DNA of 64,000 bases from Meloidogyne chitwoodi (taxonomy: Eukaryota; Nematoda; Chromadorea; Rhabditida; Meloidogynidae). Made by a program: the position numbers and the translations under genes. The stretch's first letter is position 1, and each line of letters starts with the position of its first letter. The stretch is taken from NCBI GenBank assembly GCA_015183035.1, contig JACZZP010000002.1, forward strand, positions 2,666,001-2,730,000, given 5' to 3'. Below, piece by piece: positions 50,518 to 60,371 of the stretch. The notes under the pieces were generated by a model. It was not told the DNA's origin, ran no database searches, and worked only from the letters and a program-made list of their open reading frames with translations.

Positions 50518-51109
50518 GGTACTTGTACCCCTATCTTCCCCCCACCCTTTTTCAATGCCGCGCCTTTTTTTTATGCGCCGAAAAAATATTCTGGACTGCC
50601 TTGCTTGAAAGTGCCCCAAGAAAACTTTGATGTGTAAAGGTGTGTGTATTTATAAATTAATAAAAAATAAATAAAAGAACAGAAATTAAAAAGGAGGCAT
50701 AAATGTGAACCATTCCAAAAATTTTCTTAATCCCGCAGATCCTGATATTCACACACAAAACATTGAGCAACTTTGGAGATCAGCCAAAAGAAGAAACAAA
50801 ATACAATGCGGGACCCATCACCATCATCTTCGTGGATATATTGATGAATTTTTGTTCCGTCGCTCGTCCAATATCAACAACAATTCTGTTTTTGATGATA
50901 TTTTGAATGGGATTAACAATTTTATGCCTCCTTTTTAATTTCTGTTGTTTTGTTTTCTTTTTTTTATTAATTTATAAATGTATACATATTTACACATCAA
51001 AATTTTCTTGGGGCACTTTCAAGCAAGGCAGTCCAGAATATTTTTTCGGCGCATAAAAAAAAAGCGCGGCATTGAAAAAGGGTGGGGGGAAGATAGGGGT
51101 ACAAGTACC
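50518..51109 (+). mobile_element. Merlin-type non-autonomous transposon B, 592 bp
   Basis: The terminal inverted repeats are about 121 bp and almost perfect (ggtacttgtacccctatctt, ccccccaccctttttcaatg). An imperfect extension of the repeat reaches the ends of the internal coding remnant (ggaggcataaa / tttatgcctcc). The exact 8-bp duplication aaaagctg lies at 50510-50517 and 51110-51117. It carries the C-terminal part of a Merlin/IS1595-like transposase. The GGTAC end is shared with the MITE in SMARCAL1-like intron 3. Confidence 0.88.
50705..50938 (+). pseudogene. Merlin transposase C-terminal remnant (element B)
   Basis: The 77-codon open stretch begins at GTG, not ATG (the nearby ATG runs straight into TGA). 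It contains NHSKNFLNPADPDIHTQNIE, QLWRSAKRRNK and LRGYIDEFLFRRS, the typical end of Merlin/IS1595-like transposases including the catalytic Glu in HTQNIE. The stop codon lies within the inverted repeat. The first two catalytic Asp residues and the N-terminus are deleted. Confidence 0.8.
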
Positions 51110-51195
51110 AAAAGCTGAATCGAATAAACATAAAGGAGCCAAATCTGTGAAGTAAAAATCGAGATAAATTTTTTTTAAATTTAGGGGGAAAGAAT

Positions 51196-51817
51196 ATTAC
51201 ACCAATTTTAAATGATTTATTAATTTAATAAAAATTTTAGTGTTATATACTATAATAGTATATATTTTGCTATTTTGCTGTTGAATATTTATGATAAATA
51301 TTTCAAATTAAAAGAAAAAAAAGAAATTTAAAATAATTTAAAATAATTTAAATTAATAAAATTAAAAATTTATCAAATTTTATAAATTTTATTTTTAAAT
51401 AATTATAATTTTATTAATACCTCTAACCTCCAAAAATGGTATGAATCATTACTTGATAATTTCATTTAAATTATCTAAGATTTGTTTAAATTTATTTAAT
51501 AAATTAATATGTAAATTATCAGTTAAATAAAACCAAATACCGCTTAAAAAGTATATAAATTGTAGGCATAAAATATATAAAATTTAAAATATTTTTTTGT
51601 TTCTGTTGAATTCTACTAAGGTATTTTCTAAATATCAGTTAAATATCTAATTCAGCACCGGCTAAATATACAATTTTGGGTATAAAATCAATCAAGTTTT
51701 ATTTTACTATAAAAACCGTCAAGTTTTAGTTTACTCAAATTCAATTCAACTTAACTTCTTCAAATCAAAGGCTGCGTCGTTTCAACCCTACCAATATAAC
51801 AACAACTTTGCTTCAAA
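51196..51817. other. Intergenic/promoter of the 470-aa membrane-protein gene
   Basis: AT-rich. Sequence near 51428-51480 (aaaaatggtatgaatca, ttgataattt) has a similar counterpart at about 54364-54415, downstream of the same gene, so the gene is bracketed by a weak direct repeat. The last 50 bp before the ATG are GC-richer (ggctgcgtcgtttcaaccc). Confidence 0.4.
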
Positions 51818-53984
51818 ATGCCCTGTTGTGGTAATGCTCGTCAGCTCATCCTGTTGGTGTTGCTCTGTGTCTTGTCCAATCACTTTACTTCTGCCATTGA
51901 TTATATCGATGTCGGCTTTGGTAAGCACAAAATGTCCGAAGGTAAAATCGTCAAGATGGGCTTAAACAAGAGAATTGCGACTGCTGAGAACCTCGAAGAA
52001 TATCAGACCACTGAGGGCAGTCTGAATGCTTGCAATGTGACATTTGAAGGGGAATATATGTGAGTTTAACCTTATTTTTAGACAAAAATTATTCTTTTTA
52101 TTTTTAGCGTTTTACACTACAACAGAAGTACCAAGACAAGCACCGACGGATGTGCTGTGGATTTTCTCACCAAAAGAAGCAGGATTGACAAGTTTGACTT
52201 TGAGGTCGTTCTGAAGCACAACAAGGAGTTAGAAACTTGTTTGGAGGCCGGCAAGATCAAATTTAGCGAAAATTTGTTGGGATCACCCCTGAAGATCGAA
52301 ACCCTATAGATCGACACCCTATAGATCGACACCCAATAGATCGAATTACCCTATAGATCGAAACCCTTTTGATCGAATTACCCTGTAGATCGAATCCAAA
52401 ATATCAACACTAATTAATTTTCTCAATTAAACTATTTAAGTTTTTCAATTTATGTGATTCATAATTTAATTTTATTATCTTTTTTTTAATTTTTTTAGAT
52501 CAAGCATTACAAATAAAGGCTTTATTGCTTAAATCTAAAAGAAATCAGGACATATTTATTTATGAAGGCTTTATTTATGTTAAATGTAAAAATGGAAAGA
52601 TGCTTTTTTGTAATTTTTATACTCTTTTAAATTTTAGTGTTGATATTTTGGATTCGATCTACAGGGTAATTCGATCAAAAGGGTTTCGATCTATAGGGTA
52701 ATTCGATCTACAGGGTTTCGATCTATAGGGTGTCGATCTATAGGGTTTCGATCTTCAGGGGTGGACCCAAATTTGTTAGTTTTTTAATATTTTTATAAAA
52801 ATTGTTTTTAATTTAGGGTCCCTTTTGCCTACAGCATTGATTCAAAGTTGTTTGAAGAAAACAGTGATGGTCCTTTCAAAAATAAAGTTGAATGCGAAAT
52901 CTTGTGCGATGTGCATAAATGCCCAAACTGTAATGGAACTTGCCCTAAGATGCCTGTGTTGGAGATTGCTTGGAGACTTGCAGAAGAAGAAGACAAAGAT
53001 TACTTTTATTTGCATTTGCAGCCAAGTAAGCTTTTTCAATTTATTTAAATTATTTTAATTTTTCAAATTTTACAGTTGGCGAGCCTCAAACAAAGTATTG
53101 TGCGCCTAAAAGTCGGTCGCCAGCGGACAAAGAAGCGGAGTTCAAAGTGAAAATTTATAGTCCGGGTTTTTATAGTCGAGAAAAAAAATGGATCGAGATT
53201 CCAGATATGTTACCCGTATCTTCTAACGGCGAAACTTTTATAGATGGATATTGTACTAGGAATGCAGAAAATTTGACACTTTTTGAATTAAAAAAAGATG
53301 AGTTCTACTGTATAGGGAGAGAGCAAATTGTCAAGCCAAAAGCCTGGAAGATTACAGATAAAGATTTTAATACTACTAATGACTTTAAGTATTTGCTCGC
53401 CTTCTACCTTCATCCGCAAAAGGCGTCCAGGAAGAGAGATAAATATCTATGGATAACGAGTGAAAACCAAATGGACCAGTGTGCGATGAAGTTCAATTTA
53501 AATTTGTAAGTTGAATTTTAAATAATTTTAAAAATGATTATTTTGTTTTAGCTTGCTTCAAACTACAGGCTTCTAATTAATGGGGAGCAAGATGGTCCAA
53601 CTACACTACCTCCGCCAGGCTCCAATCTTGTCTTACAGCCCAACACTCCAAAGAAAACTCAACCTTCGGTCCCAACAACAACGACTAAACCGACAATTAA
53701 AGAAGAGGAAAGCGGCAACACTAAATGGATAATGGCGGGTATTTTTGGCTGCCTTTTGCTGTGAGTTATTATTTTCATTAAAAAAAATAAAAAAATAATT
53801 ATTTAATTTCAGACTTGTGATTGCTGGAATCGTTGGTTTTGTGATGATTAGCAAGGGTAAAAAAGATGAAGAAGGAGATGAAACAAATGCTGCTTCAACG
53901 GTTACTTCTACCAAGAATTATGTAGAGAAAGCTAAGAAGTCTGAGCGCAAAGACAAAAGTGGAGCGAAGAAAGAAAAGAAATAG
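51818..53984 (+). CDS. Type I membrane protein, Cys-rich ectodomain, 470 aa
   Basis: Six exons (51818-52059, 52108-52275, 52817-53025, 53076-53505, 53569-53760, 53813-53984) join in phase to 1,413 nt. Residues 1 to about 27 form a signal peptide (RQLILLVLLCVLSNHFTSA). The ectodomain has many scattered Cys, including CDVHKCPNCNGTCP. It is followed by a Pro/Thr-rich stalk (PSVPTTTTKP), one membrane segment at about 403-426 (WIMAGIFGCLLLLVIAGIVG) and a Lys-rich cytoplasmic tail ending KKEKK. The family is not recognised. Exons are GC-rich. The intron after exon 2 is taken up by a 490-bp transposon that landed on the splice donor: exon 2 must now use the donor GTTGGG in the left target duplication, the ancestral GTTAGT lying in the right copy. 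The gene is intact only if that donor works. Confidence 0.7.
52279..52768 (+). mobile_element. Mutator-like (MULE) non-autonomous element, 490 bp
   Basis: The terminal inverted repeats are about 135 bp (gggatcacccctgaagatcg / gggtccacccctgaagatcg) and consist of subterminal 15-16 bp iterations such as gatcgaaaccctata and gatcgacaccctata. The exact 9-bp duplication aaatttgtt flanks it at 52270-52278 and 52769-52777. A 9-bp duplication with long TIRs is typical of MULEs. The interior holds an open segment (about 52500-52638, +) with DIFIYEGFIYVKCKNGKM, which resembles the start of a FLYWCH zinc finger, a domain often associated with MULE transposases. No transposase core is present. Confidence 0.75.
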
Positions 53985-54559
53985 TTGAGTAATTGCAGAG
54001 ATTTAGTAGATATAAAGATAATTGTTCTCTGTTCGATAGGTTTTTCTCTAATATAATGTTATATATAATTGTATTTCTGTTTGTATTGTTTTGTATTTTC
54101 CGGAAAGTTTAAAAAATTTATTTTCTGCATTATTTTCCGGTACAGTATATCTCCATTAATACATCATTGTTTTGTTTTCCTGAATGTTTACAAACAATTG
54201 TATTTCATTGCATATTATTGTATCTTGCTATATATGTATGTATCTACGTATTTTGTCGATATAAAACAAAAACCTAGTTTACTAGAAATTGAATTTTAAG
54301 GAATAAAAAAATATTTAATATTAAAATGTTTATTTTCTACAATTTAATGGGACTACCTTAAACGTCCTAAAATGGTATAATCAGAATATTTGATAATTTA
54401 AATTATCTTCAATTTTAGTTAAATATTTTTGACTTTAAGAAATTTTCTCGGCTGAATATGTACCAACTTTTTTAAATTAATTAAAACAATTATGCCATTA
54501 AAATAAATTTTCTATAAAATTTATTATGGCATTTAAATTTTTTAGATATTAATTTTTGC
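53985..54559. other. Convergent 3' region with TTCCGGAA motifs
   Basis: It lies between two genes that end towards each other. It holds TTTTCCGGAAAGTTT at about 54097, a variant at about 54144, and the weak direct-repeat partner of 51428-51480. No gene is present. Confidence 0.5.
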
Positions 54560-57302
54560 TTAAATCGCCTGAACAAATTGAATAGGATGTCCACATTCTT
54601 CTAATACATTAATTACTAAATTTGCATTTGTTGCAGCTATAACTTCTGTAAAAACAACTGGTCCTGAACCGACCAACTGAAAATAATAAAATTTTTATTT
54701 TATAATTAATTATTCGGGGAAAGGGACACTTCATATAACCTTTTCAACTTTGAACCGTCCCTTTTGAATTTTTTTAAACTAACCGGAATTGGGACAGAGT
54801 GCCATACACCAGGTTCCAGTCGGAGTGATTGGCCTATATAAATAATGTTAAAAAATGGTCAAAAAATAAAAAACAAACCATCCTTAAATGAGAACGCTTG
54901 TAATGTTCGATCTATTGGTTCGCCTGTTTGTGTGTCTGGCAGTGCAAAGGCCATCACAAAAGCATCAGTAGTATGAGAGGGTTGAATATAAAAGGTTCCG
55001 TCTGGACGGGCCATAAGCAACTTGAAATTGGATTTTGGCATTATTTTAAATTTTTGGCATTTTGTCTTTTTTGACGTTTTGTAATTATTTTGTAATTTTG
55101 GCATTCTGTTTATGTTTTGGCCTTTATTGGCATTTTGTTTTATTTTTGGCATTTTGCCAAATTTTAAATTTAATTAAATTTTTTACATTTGCTCTATAGA
55201 TTCCCAAGTCAGATGAATAGTCAACTCCAGGATGTCCCCTCTCTCCAGCAAAAGAACCCGTAATTCCTTCAAATTCAAGTTCTAGCCTGCTAGCACCTTG
55301 ATCTGGCTGTATTTGTTGCATTTTCCAACTAACCTTAATTTGAATAAAATATTAGTAAAAAAATATTTTCAAAGGTTCAATCCGGACATTTCAGTGCCAG
55401 CTTTATAACTAATTATTGGATTTAGATATTAAAATAATTTTTATACTATTTGATAGAGAATTAAATTTGCTACAAAATAATTATTAAAACTTAATTTAAT
55501 TCAAAATTTGAAAAAATTTATAGCCTAAAAACACAAAAACGCGTTCTCCCACCTTAGTTTTTTAACCATAACATTTTTGTTATTTTGTTTAAAATTATGA
55601 TTTTTTGATATTTTGTAGCAAATTTAATTCTCTATCATGAGATATTAAAAGCATTACAAACAATCGACTCATACTTGAGATATAACGCTAGTACTGAAAC
55701 GTCCTAATATCCAACCATAAATTCCTGGCACAAAGTCCCCGCCATTCCTTCCCCCGATAATGTTTCCACCCCTGGCCAGCAAACTTCATTAGATTCCTCA
55801 TTATGCATTGTAAAATCTTTTATCAATCTTCCAAATGGAGCAAAAGCGGTTTCATTTACTTCTGTTAGACGTACAACTTCCTTTGCAAAGGAATGTGGCA
55901 AATGGGGTAATTTGTGGGGCTAAAATTTTTAATTTATTTTTTATTTTTTTTTAATTTATAAACCTTTTTCATTGTCAATTCTGGTGGTAAACAAACTTTT
56001 CTTATAGTAATAGGCTCAATCCGGTTAACTTTGCATAAATTGATGACTACAGGTTGTATACCCGCGGGGTCTGGGCCGAGTTGTACTACTGCGTTAACCT
56101 ATTAAAAATATTTTTTTAATTTTTTTTAAAAATAATAAGTTTACAGACTATTTTAAAATTTAAAAAATTTTTATTTAAGAGTTTTAGCATTTTTATTTAA
56201 ATTTTAATTGCTGAGCAACCTAGGAAAGAAACGCATGTACGTTTTGCACTATAACTCTTGAATAAATCAACTTTTTCTTAAGATTTTGATACTATTCGAT
56301 AGAGAATTAAATTTTCTACAGAATAAATGAAAATCATAATTTTCGGTTAACATAAAAAAAAGTTGTGGCCAAAAAACCAAGAAAAATGACTATTTTTATT
56401 AGTTTTTTTCGTCAACTTCTTATTTCTTTTTTCTAAAATTCTGATTCCAATTTTATTTTGTAGCAAATTTAATTCTCTATCGAATTATATCAAAACTTTA
56501 ACAAAAAGTTTATTTATTCTAAAATTATAAAGCCTAAAATCAAGTGTGTCTTTCCTTACTAAACAACTTACACTTCTGTGCCAAACCATAAATTGAAGTT
56601 GTCCGTGAAGAGGAATTGGCATGGAATGCTTTATAAAAGGATCAATTAATGCAGTATGTTGAGGACTAAATCGGATGGCTTGAATTTCGGCTACTGGACT
56701 TTCTACCTAAAAAATGTCTAAAATTTTGATTAAAATTCCTTTTAATTTTACCATAATTAAGTAGTGAGTAGTATTAGCCAAATCAGGTACATAAGCAACT
56801 TGTCCATCAATTTGAGCAAGAAATGCGCCATGATAGTGAATTTCTGTCTCATGTTTGGGTGGTCGTTCTGCTATTGGTTTTGCCTTTATTAAATAAAATA
56901 ATTTTTAAAAATAGAATTAAATATAACTTGTTCTGATATTGGACAAATGAGCATATTCCCATGCCATACAACTTGCATTTGTTCGGCTACAATTTGCCCA
57001 CCCAATCCTCCTTCAGGACAACGTCCTCTACCGTTAAAAGTACGTGGCCATGTAAGACGAGTTAATTTGTTTGGATCAAATCTTTTTATAAGAATATTAA
57101 TATGTATTTTCCGGAATGTTTTAATATTTTATTACTTTTGTATTTTTTCCGGAAAGTTTACATGTCTATGACATTTATTACAGTTACTAAATTAAGTAAA
57201 TACATATATAATATTTTACTTCTCTACAGCCTGAACTCCATCATGGATAAACTTGCTTGAATATGGTGTAACAGAAACATGCAGATGACAGTCAAAGCTC
57301 AT
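54560..57302 (-). CDS. Two-part protein, C-terminal half AllA/ureidoglycolate-lyase-like, 432 aa
   Basis: Ten exons (57302-57220, 57081-56928, 56883-56752, 56706-56572, 56098-55964, 55919-55716, 55333-55187, 55020-54879, 54833-54784, 54676-54560) join in phase to 1,299 nt. The N-terminal half (about 1-210) starts MSFDCHLHVSVTPYSSKF and is a globular domain I do not recognise, with HGNMLICPISEQ and EIHYHGAFLAQIDG. The second half (about 214-432) resembles the AllA cupin fold: NETAFAPFGRLIKDF, FYIQPSHTTDAFVMAFALPD, RTLQAFSFKDGQ, LRLEPGVWHSVPIP. AllA cleaves ureidoglycolate to glyoxylate and urea in purine breakdown. The animal protein may have another activity. No signal peptide is seen, so it is probably cytosolic. 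Introns 4 and 6 contain members of one foldback family. Confidence 0.7.
55384..55704. mobile_element. Foldback element R2, copy in AllA-like intron 6
   Basis: The outer arms are ggacatttcagtgccagc and, inverted, ggacgtttcagtactagc. The inner arms are gatagagaattaaatttgct, followed by acaaaat, and their inverse. It fills nearly the whole intron. The flanks (tcaatcc / taatatcc) do not give a clean target duplication. Confidence 0.7.
56221..56559. mobile_element. Foldback element R2, copy in AllA-like intron 4
   Basis: The same inner arms (cgatagagaattaaattt, ctaca) and their inverse (agcaaatttaattctctatc) lie around a poly-A/T centre. The outer arms are taggaaagaaac... and inverted taaggaaagacac.... 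Confidence 0.7.
57105..57170. repeat. Two TTCCGGAA motifs in AllA-like intron 1
   Basis: TTTTCCGGAATGTTT and TTTTCCGGAAAGTTTACAT lie 40 bp apart in the first intron. Confidence 0.7.
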
Positions 57303-58004
57303 CAATATTTAATTAAATTAATAAAATAAAATTCTTTTGCTATTAATAGAATAAAAAAGGTCCCCGAAATTGTTTTTTAATTAAAAAAAATATTTTTAAA
57401 ATCAAAACAATTTTTTCTTATTTTAAAGGAGAATTGCTCTGACTGGTTTGGTTAAAAAAGAAAAGTGTATGTTATCCGGTCAAATGTAAAGCCAAGAGGC
57501 GTTTTAGACGAGAAACTACAAGGTGCAGCGAGGGCAAAACAAATAAAATAATCGATTCTTTGCGGCGTAGTGAAGAAATTTTGATAAAAAAATAAATAAA
57601 TTCTTATTTTACAATTAAAAATAAGAAAAAAATTTAAAGCTAAATTTAGAAAAAAAATTTAAAAATACAAAAAATAAATTTACAATTTTTTTATTAAATT
57701 TTATTTTAAAAATTAAAAAAATCAATTTTCGATTTCATTTTGGCTGGCAATTATTTAATAAATTAATGCTGGCAATATTACTTGTCTGCCTCTATCATTT
57801 ACCTTTACATTTTATTCTGATTTTATCGCTATCAAATTTACAATTTACGAAATGCATTAAATAAACTTAAATTTACAATTTGTAAAATAAATAAACTTGA
57901 ACTATTCACTTGTATTGTAAAAACAAAGTTTGCAAAAATACAAAAAATAAAATAAACTTTCCGGAAAAAATATTAAAGTAAAAAATATAAGGCCTTTAAA
58001 TAGA
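57303..58004. other. Divergent promoter region
   Basis: This is the 700-bp gap between the AllA-like gene (-) and the 127-aa gene (+). A GC-richer segment at about 57425-57575 may be promoter. One CTTTCCGGAAA motif lies at about 57957, 45 bp before the next start codon. No gene was found. Confidence 0.45.
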
Positions 58005-58451
58005 ATGCCTTTTGGAGAAAGTTGCGATGATTTAATTAAAAATTGGCTAATTCTAGTTGGACTTTTGCTCCATTGGATGGATTATGTGATGATTCCATAT
58101 GCTCAATCAACCAATACAACGGTAATTATTTAAATAATTAATTATTTTTTAAATATTCTTAATAATCTCTGACTGATTTTCAAGGGAAATACAAATTGTT
58201 TTATAATTGAAGAAAAATGGAGTGAATTAATGCACAAAAGGGGTACTTTTGTTGAAACAAATTTAATCGAAAAATATAAAAATTTTGAAAAAATAAAAGA
58301 AAATAGGGAAATTACCAGTTTGGTGAAATTTATTGAATTGGTAAATAAAACTGATTATGATCATGTTTTAAAGGTAGACAAAAACGAGAAACACGAAAAA
58401 ATATTGCCAAACTATTCAGAACCTTTGAAACATATAAAATTGATTCCATGA
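58005..58451 (+). CDS. Small protein with N-terminal hydrophobic segment, 127 aa
   Basis: Two exons (58005-58121, 58185-58451) join in phase to 384 nt. A hydrophobic segment at residues 14-24 (WLILVGLLLHW) may be a signal anchor or an unusual signal peptide. The rest is hydrophilic and Lys/Glu-rich (EKYKNFEKIKENREITSLVK), with two Cys and possible N-glycosylation sites (NTT, NKT). It ends HIKLIP. The family is not recognised. It converges on the 114-aa gene on the opposite strand, and TTCCGGAA motifs lie between the two. Confidence 0.55.
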
Positions 58452-58629
58452 TTTTAAGCAAGATTATTTATCTATTTTTGTTATATACATATGTACATAT
58501 ATTGTATCTTTTCCGGAAACTTGTAAATTTATTTCAATTTTTCTTTTTCGGAAAGTTGTAAATAATTTATTTTATATTGTATTTTTTCCGGAATATTTAA
58601 ATTTTTTTATCAAACTTTAAAATATTCCC

Positions 58630-58740
58630 CCAAAATTTTCTAAACTTACAAAAAAATTTTTCTCAAAAACTAGTCTGTATATTTTTGAATTTCATAGCTC
58701 ATTCGCTTCAGTTTTTCGAGCTATACAAATGATCAAATTA
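58630..58740 (-). repeat. Solo diverged satellite monomer, inverted
   Basis: ttctcaaaaactagtct, atagctcattcgcttcag and tttttcgagctat are the reverse complement of satellite blocks (gactagtttttgagaa, gaatgagct, agctcgataagctg). It is the only clear copy in the minus orientation. Confidence 0.6.
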
Positions 58741-58813
58741 CAGCGAATATGATTCGGAATAATTTATTTTATAATTGTATGTATAATTTCCGTAAAATTG
58801 TAAATAATTTATT

Positions 58814-59201
58814 TTATATCACTTTTTCCTCTTTGTTAGCTTTTCTGACTGGTAAAATTGGAAATAAAGGATTAATATTAGCATGTAATGCAGTCATTAA
58901 ATGTAAGGCACTAGAAATATCATCTTCTTTTGTTTTTTCTTTTTGTTTTAATTCATCCTCTTCTTTAATAGCATCATAATAGTCTTCTGATGATCTGTTG
59001 TGTTATTTTTAAATTAATTTTTTTTTTTAAATTTTACATAGGTATTTCAGTTGTTGTAGGCAAAGAAGGATGAGGTTGATTAAAAGACCAAAATTGAGGT
59101 CTTCCCTCTTTCTCCTTTGTCTGTGGCATTGGTCCTCTTAACATTGAATAAACCAGTTTAATTATCAAGAATAAAAATATAATAGTGAATTTGTTAAACA
59201 T
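58814..59201 (-). CDS. Small secreted protein, 114 aa
   Basis: Two exons (59201-59038, 58994-58814) join in phase to 345 nt. Residues 1-19 form a good signal peptide (MFNKFTIIFLFLIIKLVYS). The mature part is short and polar (LRGPMPQTKEKEGRPQFWSF, then TTTEIP and an acidic, Lys-rich segment) with no Cys. It could be a peptide-hormone precursor or a secreted effector, but no convincing repeated peptide or dibasic pattern is seen, so the function is open. Confidence 0.6.
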
Positions 59202-60371
59202 TTTTTATTTTATTTTTTCTGTCTGAAAATATGTAGTGGATTAATAGAAAAATGAAGTTAAAGCAGGCCTCAGTTAAACACTCACAATCTTAAGTTGAAC
59301 CGACCTTTTAAAAAACTTTTAAAACATTCAATAAAGAATTAAATTTGCTTCAAAATAAATTATAAATGAAACTTTTAGATTAAAGAACAAAAAAGATATG
59401 GTAAAAAATAAGAAAAATGTCAATTTTTGAAGGTTTTTTGCTTAAAACTTTTTTGTTTAGTCATTGAAAATTTTGTTTATAATTTTATTTTGTAGCAAAT
59501 TTAATTCTCTATCGAATGATATAATTACAATTTTCAATAATTTATTAGTTCAAAAGTTATAAAGCTAAGAACAGATTAGGTCAGGCAACACCAACTTGCC
59601 TTAAGTAAATTTTTCTCCAGTCATCAACAATTTTTTAAAACGGAAAAAATTTTTTTATTAAATAACAATATCAAAAAATAAAATAAAATCGAAAAAAGGT
59701 TTTTTAATAATTTAATAAACGCGCAGGTTTGACGATAAACGTGTTACCTTCCCTTTCGCGCATTTTTCTATTTTTACAGCATTTTTAAAATGATAATATT
59801 TTATTTTTATTTAATAAACAGTCTCAATTTTAATTAAAAAATATTTTGATAAATTATTGAAATATTATTTTATTAAAAAAAAATTTTTCTCATTAAAAAC
59901 AGATTTTCTCATTAAAAATAAATACTCTCTTAATTTCACGTACTATTTCTCTTTTCTCTCTCACATATTTAATTATGCACAGAAAATTTTTTTTAATTTT
60001 TGGCTTAGGAATAAAATAAAAATATATTAAATATTAATGAAAAATGAGAAAATGAATAAAAAATAATATTTTTTAACTAAAATATTCAATAAAAAATTAC
60101 CAAAAATAGAATTAGACCTTTGGACGATTTTTGAAATTATTTTCAAATTATTTATTAAAAAGTTCACTAATTTATACATAATTAAAATTTATCTAAAAAT
60201 TGATAAAATTTATAGAAAATCATTTAATCAGAAGAGAACAATTTTTAAAAATTAAAAGAAGAGAAAATGAGGGTAATGAATAAGAGGATATATTTTTAAT
60301 CAACACATTTTTTGACATTTTTTTTCCAATTTTTTCCAAATTTTATTTAAAATTTAAATGTTTTATAATGT
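59202..60371. other. Intergenic with foldback R2 copy
   Basis: It contains the R2 copy at 59320-59535 and AT-rich DNA. No gene was recognised. Confidence 0.45.
59320..59535. mobile_element. Foldback element R2, intergenic copy
   Basis: acattcaataaagaattaaa, tttgcttcaaaat and the inverse agcaaatttaattctctatc, gaatgat flank a poly-A/T centre, as in the two AllA-like intron copies. The left arm is more diverged. Confidence 0.6.

Noticed and set aside
50510..51117. Element B as a complete autonomous transposon
   Set aside because: The coding part starts without ATG and lacks the first two catalytic Asp regions. It is a deletion derivative.
52842..53039. Open frames on the minus strand and a second plus frame over exon 3 of the 470-aa gene
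   Set aside because: Shadows of a GC-richer real exon. Only the frame used in the model joins its neighbours in phase.
53633..53914. Minus-strand open frame across exons 5-6 of the membrane-protein gene
   Set aside because: Antisense of the Thr/Pro-rich stalk and membrane segment, with no splice support.
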